In this document: in pieces, positions 1-8,731 of the stretch | Numbering within the stretch: position 1 is the first letter of the stretch | Layout: each line of letters opens with the position of its first letter | NCBI GenBank assembly: GCA_027306855.1 | Contig: DAHUYZ010000003.1 | Span: 1-64,000 of the forward strand | Direction of reading: 5' to 3' | Source: Solirubrobacterales bacterium | GTDB lineage: Bacteria > Actinomycetota > Thermoleophilia > Solirubrobacterales > Solirubrobacteraceae | Length of the DNA: 64,000 nt | Program-made: the position numbers and the translations under genes | Notes under the pieces: model-generated | What the model was told of the DNA's origin: nothing | Seen by the model: the letters and a program-made list of their open reading frames with translations, nothing else | Databases searched by the model: none

Positions 1-654
1 GAGCCGGCCGGCTCGTTGCGAGTGATCGAAAAGGGTGCTCAGGGTCAGGCGGGCACCTGTGAAGGAGAAGAGAAAGAAATCACCTGGAACCAGAAGGGAC
101 CACAGGGCCCCGCCGGCGCCCAGGGGCTGGCGGGTGCTCAGGGACCAGCCGGCGAATCGGGGCTGGCCGGCGAAACGACGTTCGGCTTCAGCAACGCCTC
201 CGGCCGGATGTTCCTGAAGATCGACGGCATCAAGGGCGAGTCGCTCGACAGCAAGCACAAGGGGGACATCCAGATCGAGTCCTTCCAGTGGGGCGTCGGG
301 CGTGGCACCTCGGCCGCCACCGGTGGCGCGGGGGCCGGCAAGACGACGATCCAGTCCTTCAAAGTCGTCAAGTCGGTCGACAAGTCCTCGCCATTGCTGT
401 TCCAGGCGTGCGCCACCGGCAAGCACATCAAGGAGGCTGACCTGCTGTTCGTCCGCAAGGCCGGCGGAAAGCAGCAGGACTACCTCGAGCTGAAGATGGA
501 GAACGTGCTCATCTCGAGCGTCCAGGACAAGTCCTCGCAGGGAACGCCTCAAGAGGACGTCTCGTTCTCCTTCCAAAAGGCCGACGAGGTCTTCATCGGA
601 TCGAACGGCAAGACGCAGGGGATCGTCAACCTCAACTTCAACAAGGCTCTCTGA
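1..654 (+). CDS. Collagen-like triplet / Hcp-domain protein (5' truncated)
   Basis: The frame is open from the first base of the window, so the N-terminus lies outside. The visible part reads EPAGSLRVIEKG..., then a linker ending ITWNQKGPQG, which typically precedes collagen-like triplets in actinobacterial surface proteins. About eight Gly-X-Y triplets follow (GPQGPAGAQGLAG...). The C-terminal ~150 residues (FLKIDGIKGES... to VNLNFNKAL) resemble the Hcp/DUF796 fold, the type VI secretion tube protein. No other T6SS gene is in the window and actinobacteria generally lack T6SS, so a secreted or surface structural protein is more likely than a T6SS tube. TTG at 16 is the first usable start inside the window, but I doubt it is the real one. 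Confidence 0.75.
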   Translation, partial: EPAGSLRVIEKGAQGQAGTCEGEEKEITWNQKGPQGPAGAQGLAGAQGPAGESGLAGETTFGFSNASGRMFLKIDGIKGESLDSKHKGDIQIESFQWGVGRGTSAATGGAGAGKTTIQSFKVVKSVDKSSPLLFQACATGKHIKEADLLFVRKAGGKQQDYLELKMENVLISSVQDKSSQGTPQEDVSFSFQKADEVFIGSNGKTQGIVNLNFNKAL

Positions 655-2147
655 CGAGCGCATACGAGCGGTTCGCGTATCCCGGATACGCCTATCAAGC
701 GACGCATCCCGCCCGTCTGGAGGTGATCGGCCGGCTGTTCGGCCTGCAGCCGGCGCCCGCAGAGCGTGCGCGCGTGCTCGAGCTCGGCTGCGGCGACGGC
801 GGCAACGTTCTGTCGCTCGCACAGGCCTTGCCTGACGCGACCCTGACAGGCATCGACGCCGCGGCCGGGGGGATCGAACGCGGCACGCAGTTGGCCGGCG
901 CGGCAGGTCTCGAGAACGTGCGGCTTCGCTGCCTGGATCTGCAGGAGCTGCCCGAGGATCTCGGCGAGTTCGACTACATCCTCTCCCACGGCGTCTACTC
1001 CTGGATCCCTTCTCGCGCGCGCGTGGCGCTGCTTGCCGCCGTCCGCCGTCATCTCGCTCCCGAAGGGATCGCCTACATCAGCTACAACGCCTACCCCGGC
1101 AGCTACCTGCGCGACATGGCGCGCGACATCCTCGCCTTCCACGTTCGCGACATCTCAGATCCGCAGCGCAAGCTCGACGCGGCGCACGAGCTGATGCGCA
1201 CGATCGTCGAGATCGAGGAGCCGAGTCCTTACGCGCGCCTGTTGCGCGAGCACGTGGAACGCATGCTCCGCTACTCCGACGCTCTGCTCTTCCACGACGA
1301 CCTCGCCGAGATCGCGACCCCCTTCTACCTGCACGAGTTCGTCGAGCACTCAAACCACCATGGCCTCGCGTTCCTCGCCGAGGCCGACCTTTCAGAGAGC
1401 CAGATGCGCGGCGTCCCCGAGAGCGCCGCGCGCCTGATGGGAGGCCTGCCCGACGACGTCGTCGTGCGCGAGCAGTACCTCGACTTCTTCAAGAACCGCA
1501 TGTTCCGCCAGACACTGCTCTGCCAAGGCGACGCTCCCGTGCGCCGCGAGCTCGACGACCGCGCGATCGAATCGTTGTGGGTCTCCTCGTCCGCTCGTCC
1601 AGAGCCTCAGCAGAGCGTCGAGGGCCAGACGTTCGCGACGCCCGAGGGATTCACCGTCACAACCACCGAGCCGCTCGTCCACGCGGCCCTCGACAGGCTT
1701 GCCAAGGAGTGGCCCGCGTCGGTCCCGTTCTCCGCGCTGCTCGACATCGCGGCCGACGCCGATGATGCCGCCGGGACCGGCGCCCCACGTGAGCTGGTCG
1801 CCGCGCGCCTGCGCGTCGTGCTCCTGCAGGCCTATCTCGGGCGGATCGTGCAGCTGCAGGGCTGCCCCTCGCCGTTGTGCGCCGAGCCCGGGAAGCGTCC
1901 GGTCGCCAGTCCATTGGCTCGCGCCCAGCAGGCCGCCGGGCTGCCCGCCGTCAGCTCGCTGCTGCACGCCAACGTGCGCCTGGAAGGCGAGCTCGAGCCG
2001 CGCCTCTTGCCGCTGCTCGACGGGACACGCACCGACACCGAGCTGGCGCTGGCGCTCGATGCCTCTGACGACGCTGAGGTCAAGGACGCGCTCGATCGGT
2101 TTGCCTCGCTGGGGCTGCTCTGGCGCCCCATACACTGGGCCTCATGA
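651..2147 (+). CDS. SAM-dependent methyltransferase with methyltransferase regulatory domain
   Basis: Class I methyltransferase: motif I VLELGCGDGGN, then a Rossmann core, then a region with EFVEHSNHHGLAFLAEAD typical of the methyltransferase regulatory domain (MethyTransf_Reg), and a C-terminal winged-helix-like part (LLPLLDGTRTDTEL). The family probably methylates proteins; the substrate is unknown. The first canonical start is GTG at 723, but the same frame upstream encodes YERFAYPGYAYQATHPARLE, which matches the usual N-terminus of this family. No ATG, GTG or TTG precedes it after the upstream gene; CTG at 651, overlapping the preceding TGA, is the best candidate. I therefore start the gene at 651 and flag this as unusual. 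It overlaps prfA by 4 bp. Confidence 0.8.
   Translation: MTSAYERFAYPGYAYQATHPARLEVIGRLFGLQPAPAERARVLELGCGDGGNVLSLAQALPDATLTGIDAAAGGIERGTQLAGAAGLENVRLRCLDLQELPEDLGEFDYILSHGVYSWIPSRARVALLAAVRRHLAPEGIAYISYNAYPGSYLRDMARDILAFHVRDISDPQRKLDAAHELMRTIVEIEEPSPYARLLREHVERMLRYSDALLFHDDLAEIATPFYLHEFVEHSNHHGLAFLAEADLSESQMRGVPESAARLMGGLPDDVVVREQYLDFFKNRMFRQTLLCQGDAPVRRELDDRAIESLWVSSSARPEPQQSVEGQTFATPEGFTVTTTEPLVHAALDRLAKEWPASVPFSALLDIAADADDAAGTGAPRELVAARLRVVLLQAYLGRIVQLQGCPSPLCAEPGKRPVASPLARAQQAAGLPAVSSLLHANVRLEGELEPRLLPLLDGTRTDTELALALDASDDAEVKDALDRFASLGLLWRPIHWAS
2131..2136 (+). promoter_or_regulatory. -10-like box of prfA (TACACT)
   Basis: TACACT lies 7 nt before the prfA ATG at 2144, inside the end of the preceding gene. 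It fits the recurrent TAnnnT-N6-9-start pattern of this window and suggests that prfA can be transcribed as a leaderless mRNA from its own promoter. Confidence 0.45.
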
Positions 2148-3193
2148 TCGAAGACCTGATCGAGCAGATCGAGGCGCGCTTCGCCGAGCTTTCAGAGCAG
2201 ATGACCGACCCTGAGGTGATCGGGGACCGCCACCGTTACGCAGAGGTCGGTCGCGCCTACCGTCAGCTCGAGCCGGCCGCCAAGCTGGTCGCCCAGTGGC
2301 GCCGTGCCCACGACGACGCGGCCGGCGCCGAAGAGCTGATGGCAGAGGGTTCGGATGACCCAGAGCTGCGCGAGATGCTTGCAAGCGCGCGCGAACATGT
2401 CGAGCAGCTGGAGGAGGAGATCCGCCTCGCGATGGTCGAGCGCGATCCCAACGACTCCAAGAACGTGATCGTCGAAATCCAGGGCGGCGCGGGCGGCGAG
2501 GAGGCGGGCCTGTGGGCCGGCGACCTCTACCGCATGCTGACCCGCTACGCGGAGCGGGCCGGGTGCAAGGCAGAGCCCCTGGAGATCGGCGACGGCAAGT
2601 ACACGTTCGCGATCAAGGGGGACGGCGCGTACTCGATCTTCAAGTACGAGGGCGGCACCCACCGCGTGCAACGCGTTCCCGAGACGGAGTCCCAGGGGCG
2701 CATCCACACCTCCACGGCCACCGTCGCCGTACTGCCAGAAGCAGAAGACGTCGATGTCGAGATCAACCCGAACGACCTGCAGATCGACGTCTACCGCTCC
2801 TCTGGCCCCGGTGGACAGTCCGTAAACACGACAGACTCGGCCGTCCGCATCACGCACAAGCCGTCCGGCATCGTCGTGTCGATGCAGGACGAGAAGTCCC
2901 AGCTGCAAAACCGCGAGAAGGCGCTGCGGGTGCTGCGCGCGCGGCTGTACGAGCGGGCGCTCGCCGAGCAGCAGGCCGAGCTCGCCGCCGACCGTCGCGC
3001 CCAGGTCGGAACGGGAGACAGGGCCGAGAAGATCCGCACGTACAACTACTCCGAGCGGCGCGTAACCGACCACCGCATCAAGCTCACCGTTCACAACCTC
3101 GACGCCGTTCTGGAGGGTGAGCTGAATGACATCACCGCTGCGCTCCAGGCCGATGAGAGGCGCAGGCGCTTGGAGCTGCAGGCGGCGGCCTGA
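2144..3193 (+). CDS. prfA: Peptide chain release factor 1
   Basis: Class I release factor for UAA/UAG codons in the ribosomal A site. The 349-residue length is normal. The peptidyl-tRNA hydrolysis motif GGQ is near residue 224 (SSGPGGQSVN), and the stop-codon recognition loop has the RF1-type PxT form (VPETESQGR) rather than the RF2-type SPF. The ATG overlaps the previous stop (ATGA). PrmC, which methylates the GGQ glutamine, is encoded 24 bp downstream, the usual prfA-prmC pairing. Confidence 0.98.
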   Translation: MIEDLIEQIEARFAELSEQMTDPEVIGDRHRYAEVGRAYRQLEPAAKLVAQWRRAHDDAAGAEELMAEGSDDPELREMLASAREHVEQLEEEIRLAMVERDPNDSKNVIVEIQGGAGGEEAGLWAGDLYRMLTRYAERAGCKAEPLEIGDGKYTFAIKGDGAYSIFKYEGGTHRVQRVPETESQGRIHTSTATVAVLPEAEDVDVEINPNDLQIDVYRSSGPGGQSVNTTDSAVRITHKPSGIVVSMQDEKSQLQNREKALRVLRARLYERALAEQQAELAADRRAQVGTGDRAEKIRTYNYSERRVTDHRIKLTVHNLDAVLEGELNDITAALQADERRRRLELQAAA

Positions 3194-3217
3194 GCGCCCG
3201 CGAACGGGATCGAGTCG

Positions 3218-4111
3218 ATGGCCACCTCGCCGCACCAGGGAGCGCTCGCTTCGGGGCCGGCCGCTGGAGCGCTCGCCCGGGGAACCCTCATCCGCGACGC
3301 GCTCGATGGGGCGGTCACGGCGATCGCGGCGGCCGGCTGCGACACACCTCGTCTGGACGCCGAATTACTGCTTGCGGCCGTGCTCGGCTCCTCGCGTGAG
3401 CGCCTGATTGTCGATCGCGAGCTTGCCGTCGCCGGCCCGGCGGTGCGCGCCTTCCAAGACTACGTTCGCCGTCGCGCCGTCGATCGCGAGCCCGTCGCTT
3501 ACATCCTTGCTCGCCGCCACTTCCGGCGCCTGGAGCTGGCGGTCGATCGGCGCGCGCTGATCCCGCGCCCAGAGACCGAGCTCTTGGTGGACATAGGACT
3601 GACCCTGCCTCACGGCGCACGCGTTCTCGACGTCGGGACGGGTTGCGGCGCGATCGCGCTCGCCCTGAAGGACGAGCGCCCCGATCTGTTGGTGTCGGGC
3701 AGCGACGTCAGCGAAGAGGCGCTAGCCCTCGCGCGCGAGAATGCCGAGCGCCTCGGTCTAGACGTTGCGTTCCCACACGCCGACCTGCTCGACGGACATG
3801 CCGAATTCGACGCGATCCTCTCAAACCCCCCCTATGTACCTGACGGCGATCGCGCGTCGCTCGCTCCCGAGATCGCGCGCCACGAGCCGGCCGGTGCACT
3901 GTTCGCCGGGCCGGACGGCCTAAATGCGATCGGACCGCTGATCGCCCAAGCCGCCGATCGCCCAGATCTGCGTCTGCTCGCGCTCGAGGTCGGCATCGGC
4001 CAGGCGCCGCAGGTCCGCGATCTGATGACCGTCGCCGGCTTTCCGGCGGTCCACGCTCAGCGCGATCTGGCGGGGATCGAGCGGGTCATCGTTGGAAAGC
4101 GCAGCCGATGA
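3218..4111 (+). CDS. prmC: Peptide chain release factor N5-glutamine methyltransferase
   Basis: Methylates the glutamine of the GGQ loop in RF1 and RF2 using SAM. The protein has an N-terminal helical substrate-binding domain, SAM motif I (VLDVGTGCGAIAL) and the N5-Gln methyltransferase signature NPPY near residue 203 (ILSNPPYVPDG). Its 297-residue length is typical. It lies just after its substrate gene prfA and overlaps the next gene by 4 bp (ATGA), which indicates translational coupling. Start ATG at 3218; no strong Shine-Dalgarno sequence is visible. Confidence 0.96.
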   Translation: MATSPHQGALASGPAAGALARGTLIRDALDGAVTAIAAAGCDTPRLDAELLLAAVLGSSRERLIVDRELAVAGPAVRAFQDYVRRRAVDREPVAYILARRHFRRLELAVDRRALIPRPETELLVDIGLTLPHGARVLDVGTGCGAIALALKDERPDLLVSGSDVSEEALALARENAERLGLDVAFPHADLLDGHAEFDAILSNPPYVPDGDRASLAPEIARHEPAGALFAGPDGLNAIGPLIAQAADRPDLRLLALEVGIGQAPQVRDLMTVAGFPAVHAQRDLAGIERVIVGKRSR

Positions 4112-4692
4112 GCGTCACGACCGAGGATGCGCTGCGCCTGCAGCGATGCCTGGAAGGCGACGGTGTTGCCATCGTGCCAACCGACACCGTCTATGGTCTT
4201 GCGTGCAATCCGGAGAGCGAGCACGCGGTCCAGCGTCTCTACGAGTTGAAGCGACGTGCCCGAAACAAGCCCTCGGCGACCATGTTCTTTGCGCTTGGAC
4301 CGGCGCTTGATGCGCTGCCGGAGCTCGAGCCGCGCATGCGCAAGGCGCTCCGCAAGCTCCTGCCCGGACCGGTAACGCTGTTGCTGAGAAGCCCACGCGG
4401 CGAGACCCGCGGCCTGCGTGTGCCGCTGTTCGACGGCGCTCTTGCGTCGCTTGCGAGCGTGAGAGCATCGGCGTTGCAGTCGAGCGCCAATCTCTCCGGC
4501 GGTCCCGACCCACGCCGGATCGAGGAGGTGCCCACAGAGCTGCGCGACGGCGCCGACCTGGTCCTCGACGGTGGCGAGCTGCCAGGCACGGCATCGACCG
4601 TGATCGACCTGACCGACTATGAGCAGACCGGCGCTTGGCGGATCGTGCGTGAAGGAGCGCTCGGCCGAGGGGACGTGGAACGTAAGCTTTAG
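4108..4692 (+). CDS. tsaC: L-threonylcarbamoyladenylate synthase (Sua5/YciO/YrdC family)
   Basis: Makes threonylcarbamoyl-AMP from threonine, bicarbonate and ATP for t6A37 modification of ANN-decoding tRNAs. The N-terminal signature [10 protein letters not shown] near residue 27 is followed by the basic KRRARNKPS nucleotide-binding stretch and SSANLSGG. At 194 residues it is the short, YrdC-only form without a Sua5 C-terminal domain. It overlaps prmC by 4 bp and is followed 10 bp later by glyA, so it probably belongs to one operon with prfA and prmC. Confidence 0.93.
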   Translation: MSVTTEDALRLQRCLEGDGVAIVPTDTVYGLACNPESEHAVQRLYELKRRARNKPSATMFFALGPALDALPELEPRMRKALRKLLPGPVTLLLRSPRGETRGLRVPLFDGALASLASVRASALQSSANLSGGPDPRRIEEVPTELRDGADLVLDGGELPGTASTVIDLTDYEQTGAWRIVREGALGRGDVERKL

Positions 4693-4702
4693 GAGCGTGC
4701 CC

Positions 4703-6001
4703 ATGTCCGATCTGCAGCCCGACTACTTCAACCGCCCGCTCAGCGAGGTCGATCCAGAGGTCGCGGCGGCGCTGCGAGGGGAGCTCGAGCGCCAGCAGAA
4801 CACGCTCGAGATGATCGCCTCCGAGAACTTCGTGCCCCAGGCCGTGCTCGAATGTCAAGGCTCGGTGCTCACGAACAAGTACGCCGAGGGCTACCCGGGT
4901 CGCCGCTACTATGGCGGCTGCGAGTGGGTCGACGTCTCCGAGCAGCTTGCGATCGACCGGGCCAAGGCGCTGTTCGGCGCAGAGCACGCCAACGTGCAGC
5001 CGCACTCCGGCGCGCAGGCCAACACGGCTGTCTACCACGCGCTGCTGCAGCCTGGCGAGAAGATCATGGGCCTCTCGCTCGCCCACGGCGGCCACCTCAC
5101 GCACGGCATGAAGATCAACGTATCGGGGCGGCTGTACGACATCGTCGCCTACGAGGTCGACCGCGAGACGAGCACGATCGACATGGACGAGGTCGCGCGC
5201 ATCGCCAAGGAGCACCGCCCGAAGCTCGTGCTCGCTGGTTGGTCGGCCTACCCGCGCCAGCTCGACTTCGCCCGGTTCCGCGAGATCGCCGACGAGGTGG
5301 GAGCGCTGTTGATGGTTGACATGGCCCACTTCGCCGGCCTGGTTGCCGCCGGTCTTCATCCCAACCCCTTCGATTTCGGCGCCGACGTGGTCACCACGAC
5401 CACGCACAAGACGCTCGGAGGTCCGCGCGCCGGGATCATCCTGTGCAAGGCCGAGCACGCCAAGAAGGTCGACTCCGCCGTCTTCCCCGGCCAGCAAGGC
5501 GGACCGCTCGAGCACGTGATCGCCGCCAAGGCCGTGGCCCTGCGGATCGCTGGCTCAGACCTCTTCGCCGAGCGCCAGCAGCGCACGGTCGCGGGCGCCA
5601 AGGCGCTGGCCGAACAGTTGCTGCAGGCTGGCCACGGGGTCAACGTCCTGACGGGCGGCACCGACGTGCACCTGGTGCTCGTCGATCTGCGCGCCTGCGA
5701 GCCCGAGCTGAGCGGGCGCCAAGCGGAGGACCGCCTGCACGAGATCGGCATCACCGTCAACCGCAACGCCGTCCCGTTCGACCCGCGCCCGCCGATGGAG
5801 GCCTCGGGCCTGCGCATCGGCACGCCCGCGCTTGCCACACGCGGCGTCGGCGTCGAGGACTTCTCGGAGATCGGCGAGATCGTCGCGACGGCGCTCACGC
5901 CCGACTTCCAGACGCGCCGTGAGGAGCTGTCTGAGCGTGTGCGCATGATCGTCGAGCGCTATCCGCTGTACGAGCAGCTGAGCGCCCCCGCCGCAGCGTA
6001 G
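4703..6001 (+). CDS. glyA: Serine hydroxymethyltransferase
   Basis: PLP enzyme interconverting serine and glycine while charging tetrahydrofolate with a one-carbon unit. [32 protein letters not shown] is the classic N-terminal signature, written here as a continuous conserved block around residues 35-66; the PLP lysine is in [10 protein letters not shown] near residue 236. At 432 residues it has normal length. ATG 4703 is chosen because AGGAGCG at 4691 gives a good ribosome site and because the extra N-terminus from an upstream in-frame start is not family-like. It is the last gene of the prfA-prmC-tsaC-glyA run. Confidence 0.97.
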   Translation: MSDLQPDYFNRPLSEVDPEVAAALRGELERQQNTLEMIASENFVPQAVLECQGSVLTNKYAEGYPGRRYYGGCEWVDVSEQLAIDRAKALFGAEHANVQPHSGAQANTAVYHALLQPGEKIMGLSLAHGGHLTHGMKINVSGRLYDIVAYEVDRETSTIDMDEVARIAKEHRPKLVLAGWSAYPRQLDFARFREIADEVGALLMVDMAHFAGLVAAGLHPNPFDFGADVVTTTTHKTLGGPRAGIILCKAEHAKKVDSAVFPGQQGGPLEHVIAAKAVALRIAGSDLFAERQQRTVAGAKALAEQLLQAGHGVNVLTGGTDVHLVLVDLRACEPELSGRQAEDRLHEIGITVNRNAVPFDPRPPMEASGLRIGTPALATRGVGVEDFSEIGEIVATALTPDFQTRREELSERVRMIVERYPLYEQLSAPAAA

Positions 6002-6024
6002 CCCTGGCGACCCCCGCGCCTGCG

Positions 6025-7443
6025 ATGCTGTCGGCAGTCGTGGCGCACCTCACCCAGCTCGACGCGCTCTACGCATTCCTTCTGGCCGCTGTTGTGGCAG
6101 CGCTACTGACGCCGCTGACGATGCGGCTCGCCACGGCGATCGGTGCGGTCGATGTGCCGCGCGAGCGGGGACTTTCCAGCAGAGCTACCCCTCTGCTCGG
6201 CGGCCTCGCGATCTTTGCGGGCGTGCTCGTCGCGATGGCCGCGTTTCTGCCCGCCGGCTACGGCAAGGACGGCGAAGTGTGGCGTGGAGTGCTGATCGGC
6301 GCTGCGCTGATCACGATCGTGGGCGCCTTTGACGACCGCTTCGATCTCCCGCCGCTCGTCAAGCTTGCCGGTCAGATCGCTGCGGCGGTCGTCGTCGTGC
6401 ACTTCGGGGTGGACGTGCGCAACATCACGCTGCCGTTCATCGGTGCGCTCTCGTTCCCCAATGCGGGCGTCACGAACGCCGGGCCGATCCTCACCGTGGT
6501 CGGGCTCGTCGTGATGATGAACGTCGTCAATTTGTCAGACGGCGCGGATGGGCTCGCCGCCGGAGTCTGCGTGATCATCGCCTCTACGCTCGCGATCATC
6601 GCGTTCGATCTCGGTCGAGCCGCGCCCGGAGTGCTCGCCGCGCTGACCGCCGGCGCGGCACTCGGCTTTCTGATCCACAACTTCCCGCCCGCCTCGAGCT
6701 TCATGGGCGACTGCGGCTCGAACCTGCTCGGTCTGATGATGGGCGTCATCGCCGTCGAGGCGACCGTCAAGACGGCTGCGGTCGTCTCGTTCGTCCTGCC
6801 GCTCATCCTGCTCGCCGTGCCGTTCCTCGACGCGACGTTCGTCGTGCTCAAGCGCTTGAAGTACCGCCGTCCCATATACGCGCCCGACAGCGAGCATTTC
6901 CACCACCGCATGGCGCGCATCGGCTTCTCCGAGCGGCGCACGATCGCCTACCTGTACGCCTGGACGCTCCTGCTGGCGGGCGTGGCGCTCGCGTTGCGGT
7001 TCGTCCCATACTCCGACCACAAAGGCCATCTGCGTGGCGGCTGGACCCTCGTGATGATCGCGCTCGCGCTGATCGTCGTCGCCGCGAGTATCTATCTCGT
7101 GTACGTGCTCGAGATCCTCAAGTTCCGCCGGCTCGATGCTCTTCGCCTGCGCCGACTGCGCCCGAATGCCTCAGCCGCCGAGATCGAGCGTGGCGTGACC
7201 CACGATCTGCAGACCGGCGAATACGACGTGGTCGTTTCCGAGCGCGGCGCCGGCGATCACGTGGGAGCGTCTGTGCCCGACGTGCCTGGGCGGGCTCAGC
7301 AGCGGTTCGGCGAGCGGCAGGTGGATCATGACCGCGTAGGCGCAGAACACGAGCGCGGCGACACGCAGGAGGCGGCTGTCGCCCAGGGCGGCGAACGGCA
7401 AGACCCAGATCGCGTACCACGGCAACAGCCAAGCGGTCGATAG
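6025..7443 (+). CDS. WecA/TagO-type polyprenyl-phosphate sugar-1-phosphate transferase
   Basis: Polytopic membrane enzyme (about 11 helices) transferring a HexNAc-1-phosphate from a UDP-sugar to undecaprenyl phosphate, the first step of a cell-wall glycan. Family motifs: TPLLGG, VGAFDDRFDLPP near residue 100, NLSDGADGLAAG near 170 and the basic HFHHRMARIG loop near 290. The family part ends around residue 400 ([11 protein letters not shown]). The remaining ~70 residues are low-complexity, and from 7171 the ORF runs antisense through the 3' part of the convergent glycosyltransferase gene. Either the stop codon was lost or the tail is tolerated; see findings. The exact sugar is not determinable. 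Confidence 0.88.
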   Translation: MLSAVVAHLTQLDALYAFLLAAVVAALLTPLTMRLATAIGAVDVPRERGLSSRATPLLGGLAIFAGVLVAMAAFLPAGYGKDGEVWRGVLIGAALITIVGAFDDRFDLPPLVKLAGQIAAAVVVVHFGVDVRNITLPFIGALSFPNAGVTNAGPILTVVGLVVMMNVVNLSDGADGLAAGVCVIIASTLAIIAFDLGRAAPGVLAALTAGAALGFLIHNFPPASSFMGDCGSNLLGLMMGVIAVEATVKTAAVVSFVLPLILLAVPFLDATFVVLKRLKYRRPIYAPDSEHFHHRMARIGFSERRTIAYLYAWTLLLAGVALALRFVPYSDHKGHLRGGWTLVMIALALIVVAASIYLVYVLEILKFRRLDALRLRRLRPNASAAEIERGVTHDLQTGEYDVVVSERGAGDHVGASVPDVPGRAQQRFGERQVDHDRVGAEHERGDTQEAAVAQGGERQDPDRVPRQQPSGR

Positions 7444-8661
7444 CAGCAGCGCGAGCGTCGCCCAGCCGGCCATCGAGCGCCAATCGGCGCCACGCGCGGT
7501 GCGCCACAAGGCCAGAAGGACGACCACCGCGAACGCCCCCACAAACCAATGGCGCCACCATTCCGGCACCCCTTCGAGGCCGACGAGACGAGCCGTCTCC
7601 GCCGGAACGCTGTGCGTCGCGATCAATTCCTGCTGCTCGCCGATGGCGCCCACAAAGCCAAGCGCGTGCGTCCCGAACCCAAGGATCCCAACGACCGCCA
7701 GGACCGCCAGCGCGCCGACGGCGCTTGCGGCGACACGAGCGCGCTCACGCCAGTGCGAAGGGGCAAGGACCGCGAACGGAAGCACTACGCCCGCCGAGGC
7801 CTTGACGCCGATCGCAACCACGATCGCAACTGCGGCGGCCCCCAGGCGAGGTGCGACGCCGGCCGCCAGCACGAGCGCCACCGCGAGCAGGAGCAGCACT
7901 AGCGTGTCGTTGTGGGCGCCCGCCAGCGCAAGCTCCAGCAGCACCGGATTGAGACCCACGAACACAGCGGCCGCCTTCGCCGAGCGCCCCATGTCCTGCG
8001 CCGCCTTCGCGATCAACGCGACAGCCCCAAGGCTCGCGAGCACCGCGATCGCCTTCAACGTCCAGACCCCAGCCGCGACGCCAAGCGGAGCGATCGCGTA
8101 TGTCAAGAGCGTGAACAACGGCCCGTACGGGGAGTGCTGGCGGGGCCAGCCGATGAACCGATACAGCGGGTCGGCCGGAGCTTGCGCGGCCACGTGGGTG
8201 TAAGGGTCGAGGCCGTGCAAGGCGCCGAGACGCGCGAAGCTCAAGTAACCGAAGACGTCCTGAGAGATCAGCGGCGGGCCGAGCAGCAGCGCCAGGCCTG
8301 CAAGCGCGATCGCAGCCGCGATTACGCGGCCCGAAAGCGCCCTCGCGGCGAGTAGCGCCGCGCCATAGCCGCCGCACATGAGCAGCGTCAGCAGCTGAAA
8401 GCGGTCGGGTGTGAGACTGAGGCCGAGTCCGTGCAGCGGTCCCGACAGCCAGCCGGGCCAGCCGCCGCTGCGACCCGGGACGTACCGCGTCGGGCTTTCC
8501 GCCGCGCCGGCGGCCAAACAAAATGCCGCCACGACGATCACTCCAAGTCCCGCGATCCCCAGGAATCGCAAAGCGGCGTCCGATCGGCGGGCGGCGCTCG
8601 CCGAGGTGCACCCGTTCACCGTGGCCGCTAGGCTTTGCGTGTCGCCGTGCCCTGAGAGCAT
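7171..8661 (-). CDS. Polytopic membrane glycosyltransferase (GT87/MptB-like)
   Basis: A hydrophobic protein with about 11-12 membrane helices and the GT-C type loop sequence [29 protein letters not shown] near the second third of the N-terminal half, plus a conserved [10 protein letters not shown] loop. These features resemble polyprenol-phosphate-mannose dependent mannosyltransferases (GT87/MptB-like), which build lipomannan or other envelope glycans. Family level is fairly secure, sugar and acceptor are not. The last ~35 residues ([13 protein letters not shown]...) are not family-like and are antisense to the WecA-type gene. Start ATG at 8661; no clear ribosome site, so a start further in is possible. 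Confidence 0.78.
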   Translation of the reverse strand: MLSGHGDTQSLAATVNGCTSASAARRSDAALRFLGIAGLGVIVVAAFCLAAGAAESPTRYVPGRSGGWPGWLSGPLHGLGLSLTPDRFQLLTLLMCGGYGAALLAARALSGRVIAAAIALAGLALLLGPPLISQDVFGYLSFARLGALHGLDPYTHVAAQAPADPLYRFIGWPRQHSPYGPLFTLLTYAIAPLGVAAGVWTLKAIAVLASLGAVALIAKAAQDMGRSAKAAAVFVGLNPVLLELALAGAHNDTLVLLLLAVALVLAAGVAPRLGAAAVAIVVAIGVKASAGVVLPFAVLAPSHWRERARVAASAVGALAVLAVVGILGFGTHALGFVGAIGEQQELIATHSVPAETARLVGLEGVPEWWRHWFVGAFAVVVLLALWRTARGADWRSMAGWATLALLLSTAWLLPWYAIWVLPFAALGDSRLLRVAALVFCAYAVMIHLPLAEPLLSPPRHVGHRRSHVIAGAALGNDHVVFAGLQIVGHATLDLGG

Positions 8662-8731
8662 CCGTCACCGTGCGCGCGATCGAGCCGAGCCGTCCGCCGT
8701 GGTAGCGAGGCTATCGGCGCGCCCCTACTGT

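Noticed and set aside
4115..5515. 466-codon open frame on the minus strand
   Set aside because: Antisense to tsaC and glyA; Arg/Ala/Val-rich shadow sequence.
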